Positions 33,880-42,630 of a DNA stretch of 42,694 nucleotides are shown here, in pieces. The stretch lies in contig JARIDM010000020.1 in assembly GCA_029263945.1 (NCBI GenBank), forward strand, positions 1 through 42,694. Reading direction: 5' to 3'. The notes below the pieces were generated by a model, which saw only the letters and a list, made by a program, of their open reading frames with translations, did not search any database and had not been told where the DNA came from. The translations under genes were made by a program, and so were the position numbers. The stretch is from Sporosarcina sp. GTDB taxonomy: Bacteria; Bacillota; Bacilli; Bacillales_A; Planococcaceae. Each line of letters begins with the position of its first letter. The stretch's first letter is position 1.

Positions 33880-34161
33880 TTGCGTACACATAAAAGCATG
33901 AGAGAAGTTATTGTTAAAATTCCGAAACGAATGTTGAGTGAAAATGAACATACGGTCGTTTACCAAGAACATGAGCGTGATGGCTTTGTATATATTTCGA
34001 CAAAACGATATGAAACAGATTACGAACCCGACACAATTAGAGAAGCGATGATGAAGGGTTACGTTGAAATGTCGCAAATAAACCTAACCATTGCAGCGGA
34101 GTGTTTACATGTAGAGTTTGAAGCTCAACATACGGTGGAACGTCTCGTTAGCGGAGGATGA
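33880..34161 (+). CDS. ndoAI: Antitoxin NdoAI (EndoAI, MazE-like)
   Basis: The 93-residue product has the same length as B. subtilis EndoAI and its C-terminal half is well conserved ([20 protein letters not shown] and ending [10 protein letters not shown]), the part that wraps around the toxin. The N-terminal ribbon-helix-helix region ([20 protein letters not shown]) is much more divergent and lacks an obvious first helix. It neutralises NdoA and probably represses the pair. The TTG at 33880 stands 5 nt after GGAGGTG; upstream in-frame codons from 33811 have no RBS. It ends 4 nt before the toxin gene. Confidence 0.85.
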   Translation: MRTHKSMREVIVKIPKRMLSENEHTVVYQEHERDGFVYISTKRYETDYEPDTIREAMMKGYVEMSQINLTIAAECLHVEFEAQHTVERLVSGG

Positions 34162-34165
34162 AAAT

Positions 34166-34516
34166 TTGGCGATTAAACGTGGAGACGTCTTTTTTGCAGA
34201 TCTGTCACCAGTCGTTGGTTCTGAACAAGGAGGCACAAGACCAGTTCTTGTCATCCAAAACGACATTGGTAACCGGTTTAGCCCAACAGTAATCATTGCG
34301 GCAATTACTGCGCAAATTCAAAAAGCCAAGTTACCGACACATGTAGAGATTGATGCGGAACGTTACAAGTTCGAGCGAGATTCAGTGATCTTGCTCGAAC
34401 AAGTTCGCACAATCGATAAGTCGAGGCTGACAGATAAAATCACACACCTAGATGAAACTTTGATGGAACAGGTTGATGAAGCTTTGGAAGTAAGCTTCGG
34501 CCTCGTCAAGTTCTAA
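34166..34516 (+). CDS. ndoA: mRNA interferase toxin NdoA (MazF family)
   Basis: The 116-residue product (same length as B. subtilis NdoA/MazF) reads [40 protein letters not shown] and [20 protein letters not shown], near-identical to the family. It is a sequence-specific endoribonuclease (UACAU in B. subtilis) held in check by the preceding antitoxin. The start is TTG behind GGAGGATG, as in B. subtilis; the longer frame beginning at 34118 runs inside the antitoxin gene. A terminator follows, so this pair is separate from rsbR. Confidence 0.95.
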   Translation: MAIKRGDVFFADLSPVVGSEQGGTRPVLVIQNDIGNRFSPTVIIAAITAQIQKAKLPTHVEIDAERYKFERDSVILLEQVRTIDKSRLTDKITHLDETLMEQVDEALEVSFGLVKF

Positions 34517-34527
34517 CAATACATATA

Positions 34528-34562
34528 AAAAAACACCTCAGATTCGTTTGAGGTGTTTTTTC
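34528..34562 (+). terminator. Intrinsic terminator after ndoA
   Basis: AAAACACCTCA pairs with TGAGGTGTTTT with a short loop, then Ts. Confidence 0.85.
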
Positions 34563-34603
34563 AATTGTTTGATAAAAAACGTGTGTTTCTGGCAAATGTT
34601 CGC

Positions 34604-34763
34604 TATAATTAAACCGTGTAAGTTTTAATCTAACAAAATCCATAATTAGGTAAATATGAGTAGATACACTTACAGAGTGTCTATCCAGGTTGTGTAAAAG
34701 AAAAACGTGACGATAGCGTGTTTTTCTATCGTTCATATCCTTAGGAGGTCTACAAGAACGATT
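34604..34763 (+). promoter_or_regulatory. Likely rsb operon promoter and structured leader
   Basis: TATAAT at 34604-34609 is a clear -10 box, but I see no good -35 box at 16-18 nt, so the promoter is uncertain. The leader of about 150 nt contains a hairpin ACGATAG (34710-34716) with CTATCGT (34726-34732) just before the AGGAGG (34743-34748). The ATG lies 15 nt beyond that RBS, an unusually long spacing. Confidence 0.45.
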
Positions 34764-35594
34764 ATGAATAAGAAAATGGTTGTTGCAATTAATGCGCATA
34801 TGGACGAAATTTTAAAGCGTTGGCAAAGAGGCATGGAAGATGACAAAGGGGAACGATACTTTGAAATTATGCCTGAACACTTAGTTGACAAAACAAGTAG
34901 GGAATTTGCTGAGCTCATGACATCTAATCTATTGGAGAATGACGTTGTGAATCCAGAGAAATTATCAGACTTTACAGGGAAAATTGTTCGGTTTGGTTGG
35001 TCTATTAAATTTGTTAATAAATCAATCGATCAATTCTCTAGTGTGTCGTTTGACGTATTAGAAGAAAATGAAGTTATTACACGAGACAACTTAAGAGCTT
35101 ATATGGACATATTCGTAAGGTGGATTACGCCTTTACGCGAAAGTATTATTGAAGCATATTCTGTTGAATGGGAAAGAACTGTGAGCTTGCAAAAAATCGC
35201 GTTACAAGAGCTATCAGCTTCACTGATACCCGTTTTTGATAAAATCTCAGTCATGCCACTTGTTGGAACGATTGATACAGAACGTGCAAAACTAATTATG
35301 GAGAATTTATTAGAAGGTGTTGTGAAGCAAAGAGCGGAAGTCGTTCTATTAGATATAACAGGGGTACCTGTTGTGGATACGATGGTTGCACATCACATAA
35401 TTCAAGCTGCTGATGCCGTACGTTTAGTAGGTGCAAAATGCATGCTTGTCGGAATTCGCCCAGAAATTGCCCAGACAATTGTGACGTTAGGAATAGAACT
35501 CACTGATTTTACAACGACAAGTACACTAAGACGCGGCATGCAGGAAGCACTTAAGATGACGAATCGTCAAATGGTGGAGGTAGATAGTCAATGA
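34764..35594 (+). CDS. rsbR: Stressosome co-antagonist RsbR (RsbRA type)
   Basis: The 276-residue product has an N-terminal globin-like sensor domain (about 1-140, divergent, as usual) and a C-terminal STAS domain strongly like B. subtilis RsbR ([18 protein letters not shown]). Both RsbT phosphorylation sites are kept: Thr172 in IDTERAK and Thr206 in VVDTMVAHH (Thr171 and Thr205 in B. subtilis). With RsbS it forms the stressosome that holds RsbT until stress. It overlaps rsbS by 4 nt (ATGA). Start: ATG, though ATT 34761 just upstream would be closer to the RBS. Confidence 0.94.
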   Translation: MNKKMVVAINAHMDEILKRWQRGMEDDKGERYFEIMPEHLVDKTSREFAELMTSNLLENDVVNPEKLSDFTGKIVRFGWSIKFVNKSIDQFSSVSFDVLEENEVITRDNLRAYMDIFVRWITPLRESIIEAYSVEWERTVSLQKIALQELSASLIPVFDKISVMPLVGTIDTERAKLIMENLLEGVVKQRAEVVLLDITGVPVVDTMVAHHIIQAADAVRLVGAKCMLVGIRPEIAQTIVTLGIELTDFTTTSTLRRGMQEALKMTNRQMVEVDSQ

Positions 35595-35953
35595 ATATGC
35601 GTATTCCGATTTTAAAATTAGACGAGATATTAATTGTCTCTATTCAGTGGGAGTTAGATGACCAAAAAGCCATTCAATTCCAAGAAGACTTATTAAATAA
35701 AATACATGGTACATCTGCTAGAGGTGTCGTGATTGACCTGACGCCGATCGATTTCATAGACTCTTTTATAGCAAAAGTTTTAGGGGATGTAATTAGTATG
35801 TCCAGACTAATGGGTGCAAAGGTAGTCATTACTGGAATTCAACCAGGGGTTGCCATTACGCTTATTGAGCTTGGGATTCGCTTAGAGAATGTAATGACAG
35901 CGCTCGACCTTGAAAATGGGTTAGCTAGACTTCGCGCAGAATTGGAGGCCTAA
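35591..35953 (+). CDS. rsbS: Stressosome scaffold RsbS
   Basis: The 120-residue single STAS-domain protein has the phosphorylation site Ser58 in [16 protein letters not shown] (Ser59 in B. subtilis) and [17 protein letters not shown]. It forms the stressosome core with RsbR and sequesters the kinase RsbT until phosphorylated. RBS GGTGGAGG lies inside the end of rsbR; rsbT follows after 2 nt. Confidence 0.95.
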   Translation: MNMRIPILKLDEILIVSIQWELDDQKAIQFQEDLLNKIHGTSARGVVIDLTPIDFIDSFIAKVLGDVISMSRLMGAKVVITGIQPGVAITLIELGIRLENVMTALDLENGLARLRAELEA

Positions 35954-35955
35954 TT

Positions 35956-36357
35956 ATGAAAGACCGGTCTTATGTAGATATCTTTACAGAGTGGGATATT
36001 GTTGCTGCCCGCCAGCTTGGCCGGAATGAAGCTAAGGAAATCGGCTTTGGAACGGTCGATCAGGCCCGAATTACAACAGCAATCAGTGAATTGGCGCGTA
36101 ATATCTATTTATATGCTGGCACAGGCAGAATTGAAATTAGTAGAATTCATGAAAAATCGTTATTTGGGATTTCCATTGTTGCTTCAGACCAAGGTCCAGG
36201 AATTGCTGACGTTCGACAGGTTATGAATGATGGGTATACAACTTCAGGAGGATTAGGAGCTGGAATGCCTGGAGTAAAGCGTTTGATGGACGAATTTGAT
36301 TTAGTAACAAAGCAAGGAGTAGGAACAACGATTACAACTATAAAATGGCTCCGGTAA
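35956..36357 (+). CDS. rsbT: Serine/threonine kinase and RsbU activator RsbT
   Basis: The 133-residue GHKL-type kinase has N box TTAISELARNIYLYAGTGRI, G1 SDQGPGIADV and G2 GLGAGMPGVKRLMDEF. It phosphorylates RsbS and RsbR on stress, is released, and binds and activates the phosphatase RsbU. RBS GGAGG; placed in the rsbRSTU operon exactly as in B. subtilis. Confidence 0.95.
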   Translation: MKDRSYVDIFTEWDIVAARQLGRNEAKEIGFGTVDQARITTAISELARNIYLYAGTGRIEISRIHEKSLFGISIVASDQGPGIADVRQVMNDGYTTSGGLGAGMPGVKRLMDEFDLVTKQGVGTTITTIKWLR

Positions 36358-36371
36358 AGGGGTGAAGCAGA

Positions 36372-37376
36372 GTGCCTCACGAAGTGGAAAAACAATATAA
36401 AGAAATAATAGAGAGATATCTTCATACGCAAGATGAGAGAGATTTATATGCTGGACAGAAGTTTAGTAGACGATTTATCGAAAAGGAAATCTCGCCTGAA
36501 GAAGTGATAGGCATTCATAAGTCAGCATTAAAATCACTTTTCCCAGATGAGCCAAATGAACTTTGGCATTCCTTTGATTTTTTAATAGAGATGATGATTC
36601 ATTATGGACTTGCCTTACAAGAACATCAAACACTTATTAGAAAACAAGAAGAAATGGATTTAGAGATGAAAATTGCTGCACAAGTACAATCTACTTTGCT
36701 GAATACGAAAGTACCTGAAATACCTGGTCTTGACATAGGCTTTTTAACAATTCCTGCGAAACAAATGAGTGGAGATTATATTTACTTTTTAAGCGAGGAA
36801 GAAAAGTCTGCAAGTATTGCAGTTGCCGATGTGATTGGAAAAGGAATACCCGCAGCCCTCTGTATGTCTATGATAAAATTTGGGATGGATAGTTTGCAAA
36901 GTGATCAATCGAATCCTGGCAAGGTACTTGAAGTGATTAATAAAATCGTTGAAGACAGTGTGACCGATTCTATGTTTATTTCCATGTTTTATGGGAAATA
37001 TGATACGAATTCCTCTGTGTTTTCGTATGCGTCAGCAGGTCATGAACCTGCGTTGCTTTATAAGGCATCTAGAAACAATTTTGTTGAACTTGATGCCAAA
37101 GGATTATTACTTGGCGTCCAGCAAACTGTCAGATACGAAGAGCGCTCTATTGACTTAGAAGCGGGAGATTTTATCGTTATGATGACTGATGGCGTAACAG
37201 AAACACGTGCAGCGGAAGGGTTTATAGATGAAGATTTAATTAAAGAAATCTTGTTGAGTGTAAAAGACAAACCAGCTCAAGAAATTGCGGATGCTGTATT
37301 TGAACAACTTACTGAACTGCAAAATTTTCAACTGCTTGATGATTTCACGGTCGTAATTTTAAAAAAGGATTACTAG
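36372..37376 (+). CDS. rsbU: PP2C-type phosphatase RsbU
   Basis: The 334-residue product has an N-terminal helical RsbT-binding domain (about 1-85) and a C-terminal PPM/PP2C phosphatase domain (about 115-334) with metal-site residues in GDYIYF and IAVADVIGKGIPAAL, and MMTDGVTETRA. It dephosphorylates RsbV-P when bound by RsbT, starting the sigma-B partner switch. The start is GTG behind AAGGGGTGAAG. The gene ends 3 nt before the -35 box of the sigma-B promoter of rsbV. Confidence 0.95.
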   Translation: MPHEVEKQYKEIIERYLHTQDERDLYAGQKFSRRFIEKEISPEEVIGIHKSALKSLFPDEPNELWHSFDFLIEMMIHYGLALQEHQTLIRKQEEMDLEMKIAAQVQSTLLNTKVPEIPGLDIGFLTIPAKQMSGDYIYFLSEEEKSASIAVADVIGKGIPAALCMSMIKFGMDSLQSDQSNPGKVLEVINKIVEDSVTDSMFISMFYGKYDTNSSVFSYASAGHEPALLYKASRNNFVELDAKGLLLGVQQTVRYEERSIDLEAGDFIVMMTDGVTETRAAEGFIDEDLIKEILLSVKDKPAQEIADAVFEQLTELQNFQLLDDFTVVILKKDY

Positions 37377-37379
37377 AAG

Positions 37380-37405
37380 GTTTAAAGGCTTGCAACAAGT
37401 GGTAT
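37380..37405 (+). promoter_or_regulatory. Sigma-B-type autoregulatory promoter of rsbVW-sigB-rsbX
   Basis: GTTTAA (37380-37385), 14-nt spacer, TGGTAT (37400-37405). A sigma-B promoter before rsbV is known in B. subtilis, giving positive feedback. Transcription would start at about 37412, just before the 126-nt element. Confidence 0.8.
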
Positions 37406-37419
37406 AGACCTACTACATA

Positions 37420-37545
37420 TAGTTCAATCAATTTCATAATAGGGTTTCATTGCGCCGCCACCGCAACATACAGTCGGGTTGAACCGTTCCCGAATAATAT
37501 GTTGTGTCGTCGTCGCAAAATAAGGACATTATGAAATTGACTCAG
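37420..37545 (+). repeat. 126-nt palindromic leader element, copy B
   Basis: It begins TAGTTCAAT and ends GACTCAG, exactly as long as copy A (8917-9042), 92 of 126 positions identical with no gap. Outer stem 37428-37440 with 37528-37540 (13 bp), middle stem CAACATA/TATGTTG (37464-37470 with 37498-37504), apical stem TCGGG/CCCGA (37474-37478 with 37489-37493). It is in the rsbV leader, ending 33 nt before the start codon. Not known from the B. subtilis operon as far as I recall. Confidence 0.85.
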
Positions 37546-37578
37546 TTAAGTAGAAATTAAAAAATTCGAGGTGTGGAA

Positions 37579-37920
37579 ATGAATTTACAAGTTGAGTTAG
37601 TAGAAAAAAATGAAATGTATTGTTTTAAAGTAATTGGTGAGATAGATGCATTCACAGCACCGATATTAAAAAAACGTCTTGCAGCTGTACAAGATATAGA
37701 AGGACTATACGCAGAAATTGACTTATCAGAAGTGAATTATATCGATAGTACTGGATTGGGTGTTTTCATTGGCTTTTTCAAAGCGATTCAAGCACATGGC
37801 GGGTCAATGAAAATCACGAATGCAAACGCCCGTTTAAAACGTCTTTTTGAAATTACCGGGTTAGACCAGATTATCGATATGGAAGTTAAGGAAGGTGGAA
37901 ATTGCGATGCAACCGTATGA
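37579..37920 (+). CDS. rsbV: Anti-anti-sigma factor RsbV
   Basis: The 113-residue STAS protein has phosphorylation site Ser57 in NYIDSTGLGVFIGFFKA. When dephosphorylated by RsbU it binds RsbW and frees sigma-B. The ATG at 37579 is chosen, with GAGGTG (37569-37574) before it; the GTG at 37573 would overlap the RBS. Overlaps rsbW by 14 nt. Confidence 0.94.
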   Translation: MNLQVELVEKNEMYCFKVIGEIDAFTAPILKKRLAAVQDIEGLYAEIDLSEVNYIDSTGLGVFIGFFKAIQAHGGSMKITNANARLKRLFEITGLDQIIDMEVKEGGNCDATV

Positions 37921-38380
37921 TTATATAGAAATGAAAGTCCCTGCTAAACCACAGTACATTGGCGTTACTAGACTAGCAATTTCAGGCCTCGCAAGCCGTC
38001 TTGGATTTACCTTTGATGAAATTGAAGACTTGAAGATTGCATCGAGTGAAGCAATTACAAATGCAGTCCAACACGCTTACAATGAAGAAGAAAAGCAGGG
38101 TGAAGTTGTCGTAGGTTGTGCACTCTTTGAAAATAGAATTGAAATCATGGTTGCGGATAGTGGTAAAAGTTTCAATTTTGAAGAAACTAAAAAACATATA
38201 GGTCCTTACAATGATGTACAAGAGTTCGAACTTCTCCGTGAAGGTGGGCTTGGACTTTATCTAATGGAAACGCTTATGGATGAAGTAAAAGTTCACCAGC
38301 AGGAGGGCGTGACAGTTTTAATGACTAAATATCTTGGCGGAGAGCGGGTGGAGAAGGATGTCGAAACAGTCTCCTCCTAG
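37907..38380 (+). CDS. rsbW: Anti-sigma factor and kinase RsbW
   Basis: The 157-residue GHKL kinase has N box LKIASSEAITNAVQHAYN, G1 VADSGKSFNFEE and G2 LREGGLGLYLMETLMDEV. It binds sigma-B in unstressed cells and phosphorylates RsbV. The ATG at 37907 lies 8 nt after GAAGGTGG; GTG 37895 is less likely because it is inside the RBS. The 3' end overlaps sigB by 23 nt, so the anti-sigma factor and its sigma factor are translationally coupled. Confidence 0.95.
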   Translation: MQPYDYIEMKVPAKPQYIGVTRLAISGLASRLGFTFDEIEDLKIASSEAITNAVQHAYNEEEKQGEVVVGCALFENRIEIMVADSGKSFNFEETKKHIGPYNDVQEFELLREGGLGLYLMETLMDEVKVHQQEGVTVLMTKYLGGERVEKDVETVSS

Positions 38381-39143
38381 TTCGAACACAAAAGAAGATG
38401 TCCTTTTGTGGATTAAGCAATACCAAGAAACGCAAGATGATGAAGCACAAACGAACTTAGTCCTTAACTATGAACGTTTAGTTCAATCGATTGCTCGTAA
38501 ATATTCAAACGGTAAATCTTATCACGAGGATTTAGTTCAAGTTGGAATGCTTGGACTTCTTGGCGCGATTCGTAGATACGATCCTGAATTTGGTCGTAGT
38601 TTTGAAGCATTTGCAGTACCGACAATCATTGGCGAAATTAAACGGTTTATGCGTGACAAAACGTGGGCAATTCACGTACCTAGACGCATAAAAGAAATGG
38701 GTCCTAAGATTCGGGCAACTGTTGAATCGCTGACGGTAGAACTTCAACGCTCACCGTTAATTTCTGAAATTGCAGAGCGCTTAGAAGTGGATGAAGAAGA
38801 AGTATTAGAAGCAATGGAAATGGGCAGAAGTTATCAAGCGCTGTCTATGGATCACACGCTAAATGCTGATGCTGAAGGCGGCACTGTTACCTTATTCGAT
38901 CTTGTTGGGAGTCAGGATGACGGTTATGAAACAACAGACCAACGTATGCTGGTTGCAGATGCACTTGTTGTTTTATCTGAGCGAGAACGTCAAATTATTC
39001 AATACACATATATTGAACAATTGAGTCAAAAGGAAACAGGGGAATTGCTCGGCATTTCACAAATGCATGTGTCGAGGATACAGCGAAAAGCAATTAAAAA
39101 GTTACAAGAAACAATTTCAGTAAGTACTGGTGGTGCAATTTAG
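38358..39143 (+). CDS. sigB: RNA polymerase sigma factor SigB
   Basis: The 261-residue sigma factor matches B. subtilis SigB in regions 2 (YHEDLVQVGMLGLLGAIRRY, FEAFAVPTIIGEIKRFMRDK), 3 (VHVPRRIKEMGPKI) and 4 (SQKETGELLGISQMHVSRIQ). It directs transcription from GTTTAA-N13-15-GGGTAT promoters, several of which are seen in this window. The ATG at 38358 sits in the tail of rsbW with RBS GGTGGAG; the longer frame from 38334 lies inside rsbW. Confidence 0.96.
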   Translation: MSKQSPPSSNTKEDVLLWIKQYQETQDDEAQTNLVLNYERLVQSIARKYSNGKSYHEDLVQVGMLGLLGAIRRYDPEFGRSFEAFAVPTIIGEIKRFMRDKTWAIHVPRRIKEMGPKIRATVESLTVELQRSPLISEIAERLEVDEEEVLEAMEMGRSYQALSMDHTLNADAEGGTVTLFDLVGSQDDGYETTDQRMLVADALVVLSERERQIIQYTYIEQLSQKETGELLGISQMHVSRIQRKAIKKLQETISVSTGGAI

Positions 39144-39739
39144 TGGAATCATTTACAAATGACTATTTGGAACTTTATACGTATCAAGAGGCAAAAACAG
39201 GTAATGAACAATCTGGGGATACCTATTATATACATAACACCGATGATTACTGTTTGTTTGCAATCGCGGATGGACTCGGTAACGGACCTGTTGCACGTCA
39301 ATCCTCTGAGATTATTCTCACTGTTTTAAAAGAGCATCATCACGAGTCGTTGGATGAGCTACTGAGCCGTTGTAATGAATATATGGTTCAAAAACGTGGC
39401 GCTGCTGTTGGAATTGTAAAGATTGATTATAAAAAAAGGACAATCCAATATAGCTGCATTGGTAATATACGGTTCTATATACTAAAGGATGATCAGAAAA
39501 TGGTTTATCCACTTCCAGTCATGGGTTATTTATCTGGGAAACCTCAAAAGATGAATACCCAAGAATACGCATATGAAAATGGAGATGTCTTTTTCCTACA
39601 TTCTGACGGGATAGAGTTACGCAGTCCTAAAGTGTTGTTAAAGGACAGTATGTGCACACGTGAAATTTATAATAATGCTGTAAAAGCCATCAACCACAAT
39701 GATGATGCAACTTTTATAACAGGAAGCCTGCTTCATTAA
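39143..39739 (+). CDS. rsbX: Feedback phosphatase RsbX
   Basis: The 198-residue PP2C-like phosphatase keeps FAIADGLGNGPVARQS (metal-binding Asp), RGAAVGIVKIDYKKR and FFLHSDGIELR. It removes phosphate from RsbS and RsbR to reset the stressosome. The start is GTG at 39143, overlapping the sigB stop by one base (TAGTG). Terminator overlaps the end of the gene. Confidence 0.93.
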   Translation: MESFTNDYLELYTYQEAKTGNEQSGDTYYIHNTDDYCLFAIADGLGNGPVARQSSEIILTVLKEHHHESLDELLSRCNEYMVQKRGAAVGIVKIDYKKRTIQYSCIGNIRFYILKDDQKMVYPLPVMGYLSGKPQKMNTQEYAYENGDVFFLHSDGIELRSPKVLLKDSMCTREIYNNAVKAINHNDDATFITGSLLH

Positions 39740-39760
39740 CAAGGAGTAGGCTTTTTTGTG
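39724..39760 (+). terminator. Intrinsic terminator of the rsbV-rsbX operon
   Basis: AAGCCTGCTTC (39724-39734) pairs with GGAGTAGGCTT (39743-39753) with two wobble pairs; T-run to 39757. It overlaps the rsbX 3' end. Confidence 0.8.
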
Positions 39761-39796
39761 CTAAAATAAGAATAGAATTGAAAGGTGGAATACGTA

Positions 39797-41956
39797 GTGG
39801 AGCCAATTTTAAAACTTACAGCAACTAGAGCTGGAGTTCCGACGAGTCAAACGAAAAAAGTAATTGACCTCCTTGAAGAAGGAAACACGGTCCCGTTTAT
39901 CGCAAGATATCGTAAAGAGGCAACTGGATCTCTCGACGAAGTACAAATTAAAGCAATTGAAGATGCGTATAGCTATGTCACTGGACTCGAACAACGAAAA
40001 GTAGAAGTCCTTCGTATTATTGAGGAGCAAGGAAAACTTGACGATGCGCTAAAAAAAGAAATTACAGAAGCAACTGTTCTTCAAAGAGTCGAAGATTTAT
40101 ATAGACCATTTATGCAAAAAAGACGTACCCGTGCGACGAAGGCGAAAGAAAAAGGGCTTGAACCACTTGCTCTATTATTAATGGAGTTCTCCAATGAGAC
40201 AACAGAAGATTTAGCGAAAGCATTTGTGGACGTAGAAAAAGAAGTAGCAACCATCGAAGATGCACTTGCAGGAGCGCGGGACATCATAGCTGAAAATGTT
40301 GCGGATGACGCATCAATTCGTGAAGCGATACGAAAAATCGTTTGGTCAAGTGGATCGATTGTTTCAGCTGTTCGAAAAGGAGCAGAAGACAATAAAAAAG
40401 TATTTGGCAATTATTATGAATATGACGAGCCATTAAAAACCATTGTCCCTCACCGGACGCTTGCTTTAAACCGTGGGGAGAAAGAGGATGTCCTACGTAT
40501 CGGCATGGCCTTTCCGGATGAACGAATTATTGGTCTAATAGAACGTGAAGTAATTAAAAAAACTACTTCACCTTCTGCGGAACAGGTGAAGGAAGCGGTA
40601 GAAGATTCATTTAAGCGGCTAATTGCCCCGTCGATTGAGCGAGAAATAAGAGCTGAACTGACGGAAAAAGCAGAAGAACAAGCGATTCATGTGTTTTCAG
40701 AGAATTTAAAAAGCCTATTGTTGCAGCCTCCATTGAAAGGGAATGTGATACTTGGTGTGGACCCTGCGTTTCGTTCAGGTTGTAAATTAGCTGTTGTAGA
40801 TGAAACAGGCAAGTTGCATGAAGTTTCGGTAATTTATCCGCATCCGCCACAACAGCAAAAGGAAAAATCGAAACAAGCAATTTTGAGTTTCTTAGATAAA
40901 TATCCAGTGACGATTATTGCAATTGGCAATGGGACAGCATCTCGTGAAACGGAAATGTTTATTGCGGAATGTCTGAAAGACGCAAAACCAGGCGTGTCTT
41001 ATGTAATTGTAAATGAAGCGGGCGCAAGTGTTTACTCTGCATCCGAACAAGCGCGTGAAGAATTTCCAAATTTACAAGTCGAAGAAAGAAGTGCTGTTTC
41101 AATCGCGAGGCGTTTACAAGATCCTTTATCTGAACTTGTGAAAATTGACCCAGGCTCTGTAGGGGTAGGACAATATCAGCATGACGTCGCAAAAAGAAAA
41201 CTTGCGGACTCTCTATCCTTTGTTGTAGAAACAGCAGTTAACAGAGTAGGCGTTAACGTTAACACAGCATCTTCATCACTGCTTCAATATGTAGCTGGAC
41301 TATCTAAGACAATAGCAGAGAACATTGTCAAAACTCGAGAAGAAAATGGGTTATATACAAAACGAATTGAACTGAAAAAAGTCCCTCGTCTCGGTGCGAA
41401 AACTTATGAACAAGCGATTGGTTTCTTACGTGTCCCAGAAGCGAAGAATCCATTTGATTCTACAGGGATTCACCCTGAAAGTTATAAATTAGCAGAGCAA
41501 GTGCTAGATAAAATTGGCCTCGATAAGGGAGCCATCGGTAAAAAAGAAACTTCTGAAGCCCTAGCCAAACTAGACATAGAGAAATTGGCGATTGAGTTAG
41601 CTATTGGACAAGTAACGTTAAAAGATACAATCGCTACTTTGCAAAGACCGAATCGTGATCCGCGCGAGGATTATCCGCAACCTTTACTGAAAGCAGATGT
41701 TCTTGATATGAAAGACTTATATGAAGGTCTTGAGATGCAAGGAACTGTTCGTAATGTCGTCGACTTCGGTGCATTCGTTGACATTGGCGTAACAGAGGAT
41801 GGACTAGTCCACATCTCTAAATTAAAAAAAGGGTTTGTCAAGCATCCACTAGATGTCGTAGCCTCGGGTGATATTGTTACTGTATGGGTAGATGCAGTCG
41901 ATAAAGCAAAAGGACGTATTTCATTAACGATGATCCCGCCTAAAAAAGCAGAGTAA
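39797..41956 (+). CDS. tex: Tex-family S1 RNA-binding transcription accessory protein
   Basis: The 719-residue product fits Tex: helical N-terminal domain (VIDLLEEGNTVPFIARYRKE at about 24-43), YqgF-like fold (ILGVDPAFRSGCKLAVVDE at about 320-338), helix-hairpin-helix region with the signature DPGSVGVGQYQHDV and NVNTASSSLL, and a C-terminal S1 domain (VRNVVDFGAFVDIGVTEDGL). It binds nucleic acids and affects transcription and stress tolerance; mechanism is not settled. GTG 39797 stands 8 nt after AAAGGTGG; GTG 39785 would be inside it. Order rsbX-tex-sprT matches B. subtilis ydcI-ydcK. Confidence 0.93.
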   Translation: MEPILKLTATRAGVPTSQTKKVIDLLEEGNTVPFIARYRKEATGSLDEVQIKAIEDAYSYVTGLEQRKVEVLRIIEEQGKLDDALKKEITEATVLQRVEDLYRPFMQKRRTRATKAKEKGLEPLALLLMEFSNETTEDLAKAFVDVEKEVATIEDALAGARDIIAENVADDASIREAIRKIVWSSGSIVSAVRKGAEDNKKVFGNYYEYDEPLKTIVPHRTLALNRGEKEDVLRIGMAFPDERIIGLIEREVIKKTTSPSAEQVKEAVEDSFKRLIAPSIEREIRAELTEKAEEQAIHVFSENLKSLLLQPPLKGNVILGVDPAFRSGCKLAVVDETGKLHEVSVIYPHPPQQQKEKSKQAILSFLDKYPVTIIAIGNGTASRETEMFIAECLKDAKPGVSYVIVNEAGASVYSASEQAREEFPNLQVEERSAVSIARRLQDPLSELVKIDPGSVGVGQYQHDVAKRKLADSLSFVVETAVNRVGVNVNTASSSLLQYVAGLSKTIAENIVKTREENGLYTKRIELKKVPRLGAKTYEQAIGFLRVPEAKNPFDSTGIHPESYKLAEQVLDKIGLDKGAIGKKETSEALAKLDIEKLAIELAIGQVTLKDTIATLQRPNRDPREDYPQPLLKADVLDMKDLYEGLEMQGTVRNVVDFGAFVDIGVTEDGLVHISKLKKGFVKHPLDVVASGDIVTVWVDAVDKAKGRISLTMIPPKKAE

Positions 41957-41979
41957 AATGAATGAGAGGTTATGTGGAG

Positions 41980-42432
41980 ATGGTGGATGCAGACTTACAG
42001 CAGCTCGTTGAAGAGATTTCAGATGCGGTATTCAAAAAGCCGTTTCTCCACCAGGCCTATCATAATGCAAGGCTTCGAACGACGGGTGGTCGGTATATGC
42101 TCGCAGATCATTCTATTCAAATCAATCCTTTAGTGTTTAGCAGTCACGGTATGGAAGAACTCGTGGGCGTCATTAAACATGAACTTTGTCATTATCACCT
42201 TCATATAGAAGGAAGGGGATATCAACATCGTGACACTGATTTTAAAAACCTATTAAAAGAAACGTCATCCCCGAGATATTGCAAGCCATTAGCAGCGAGG
42301 AATAAAAAGTCGACTTCTTTTTATGTGTATGAATGTAAATCATGTGCATTACGTTATAATAGAAGAAGACGAATGAATGTGAATAAATATAAATGTGGCC
42401 AATGCGCAGGACAAATAAAAATAGTACAATGA
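41980..42432 (+). CDS. SprT-like metallopeptidase-fold protein (YdcK)
   Basis: The 150-residue product has the zincin motif H67ELCH71 in VIKHELCHYHLHIEG and a C-terminal zinc ribbon with CKSC and CGQC pairs. SprT-like proteins of bacilli have unknown substrates; the eukaryotic relatives (Spartan) degrade DNA-protein crosslinks. ATG 41980 gives the start M-V-D-A-D-L-Q-Q-L-V-E-E-I-S and the 150-residue length expected; ATG 41962 or GTG 41974 upstream are possible alternatives. Likely co-transcribed with tex. Confidence 0.9.
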   Translation: MVDADLQQLVEEISDAVFKKPFLHQAYHNARLRTTGGRYMLADHSIQINPLVFSSHGMEELVGVIKHELCHYHLHIEGRGYQHRDTDFKNLLKETSSPRYCKPLAARNKKSTSFYVYECKSCALRYNRRRRMNVNKYKCGQCAGQIKIVQ

Positions 42433-42440
42433 CTAATTTG

Positions 42441-42484
42441 AAGGATTGGTAAATCGCTATCTAATGCGATTTACCAATCCTTTT
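42441..42484 (+). terminator. Intrinsic terminator after the sprT-like gene
   Basis: Perfect 17-bp stem AAGGATTGGTAAATCGC (42441-42457) with GCGATTTACCAATCCTT (42466-42482), loop of 8 nt, ending in Ts. Confidence 0.9.
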
Positions 42485-42516
42485 AAACTGTCTCGATATT
42501 TTATTTGAGAAAAGGG

Positions 42517-42545
42517 TTGACGAAATAGAACTACCTGTCTATAAT
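42517..42545 (+). promoter_or_regulatory. tRNA promoter
   Basis: TTGACG (42517-42522), 17-nt spacer, TATAAT (42540-42545), a near-consensus sigma-A promoter about 85 nt before the tRNA. Confidence 0.8.
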
Positions 42546-42630
42546 AAAAAAGGTCGGTTAAGGAAACAAGGAAATGCGAAATTACATATTCCTGTTCATC
42601 TTAGTATTGTAATCGAATCAAAATCATTCT

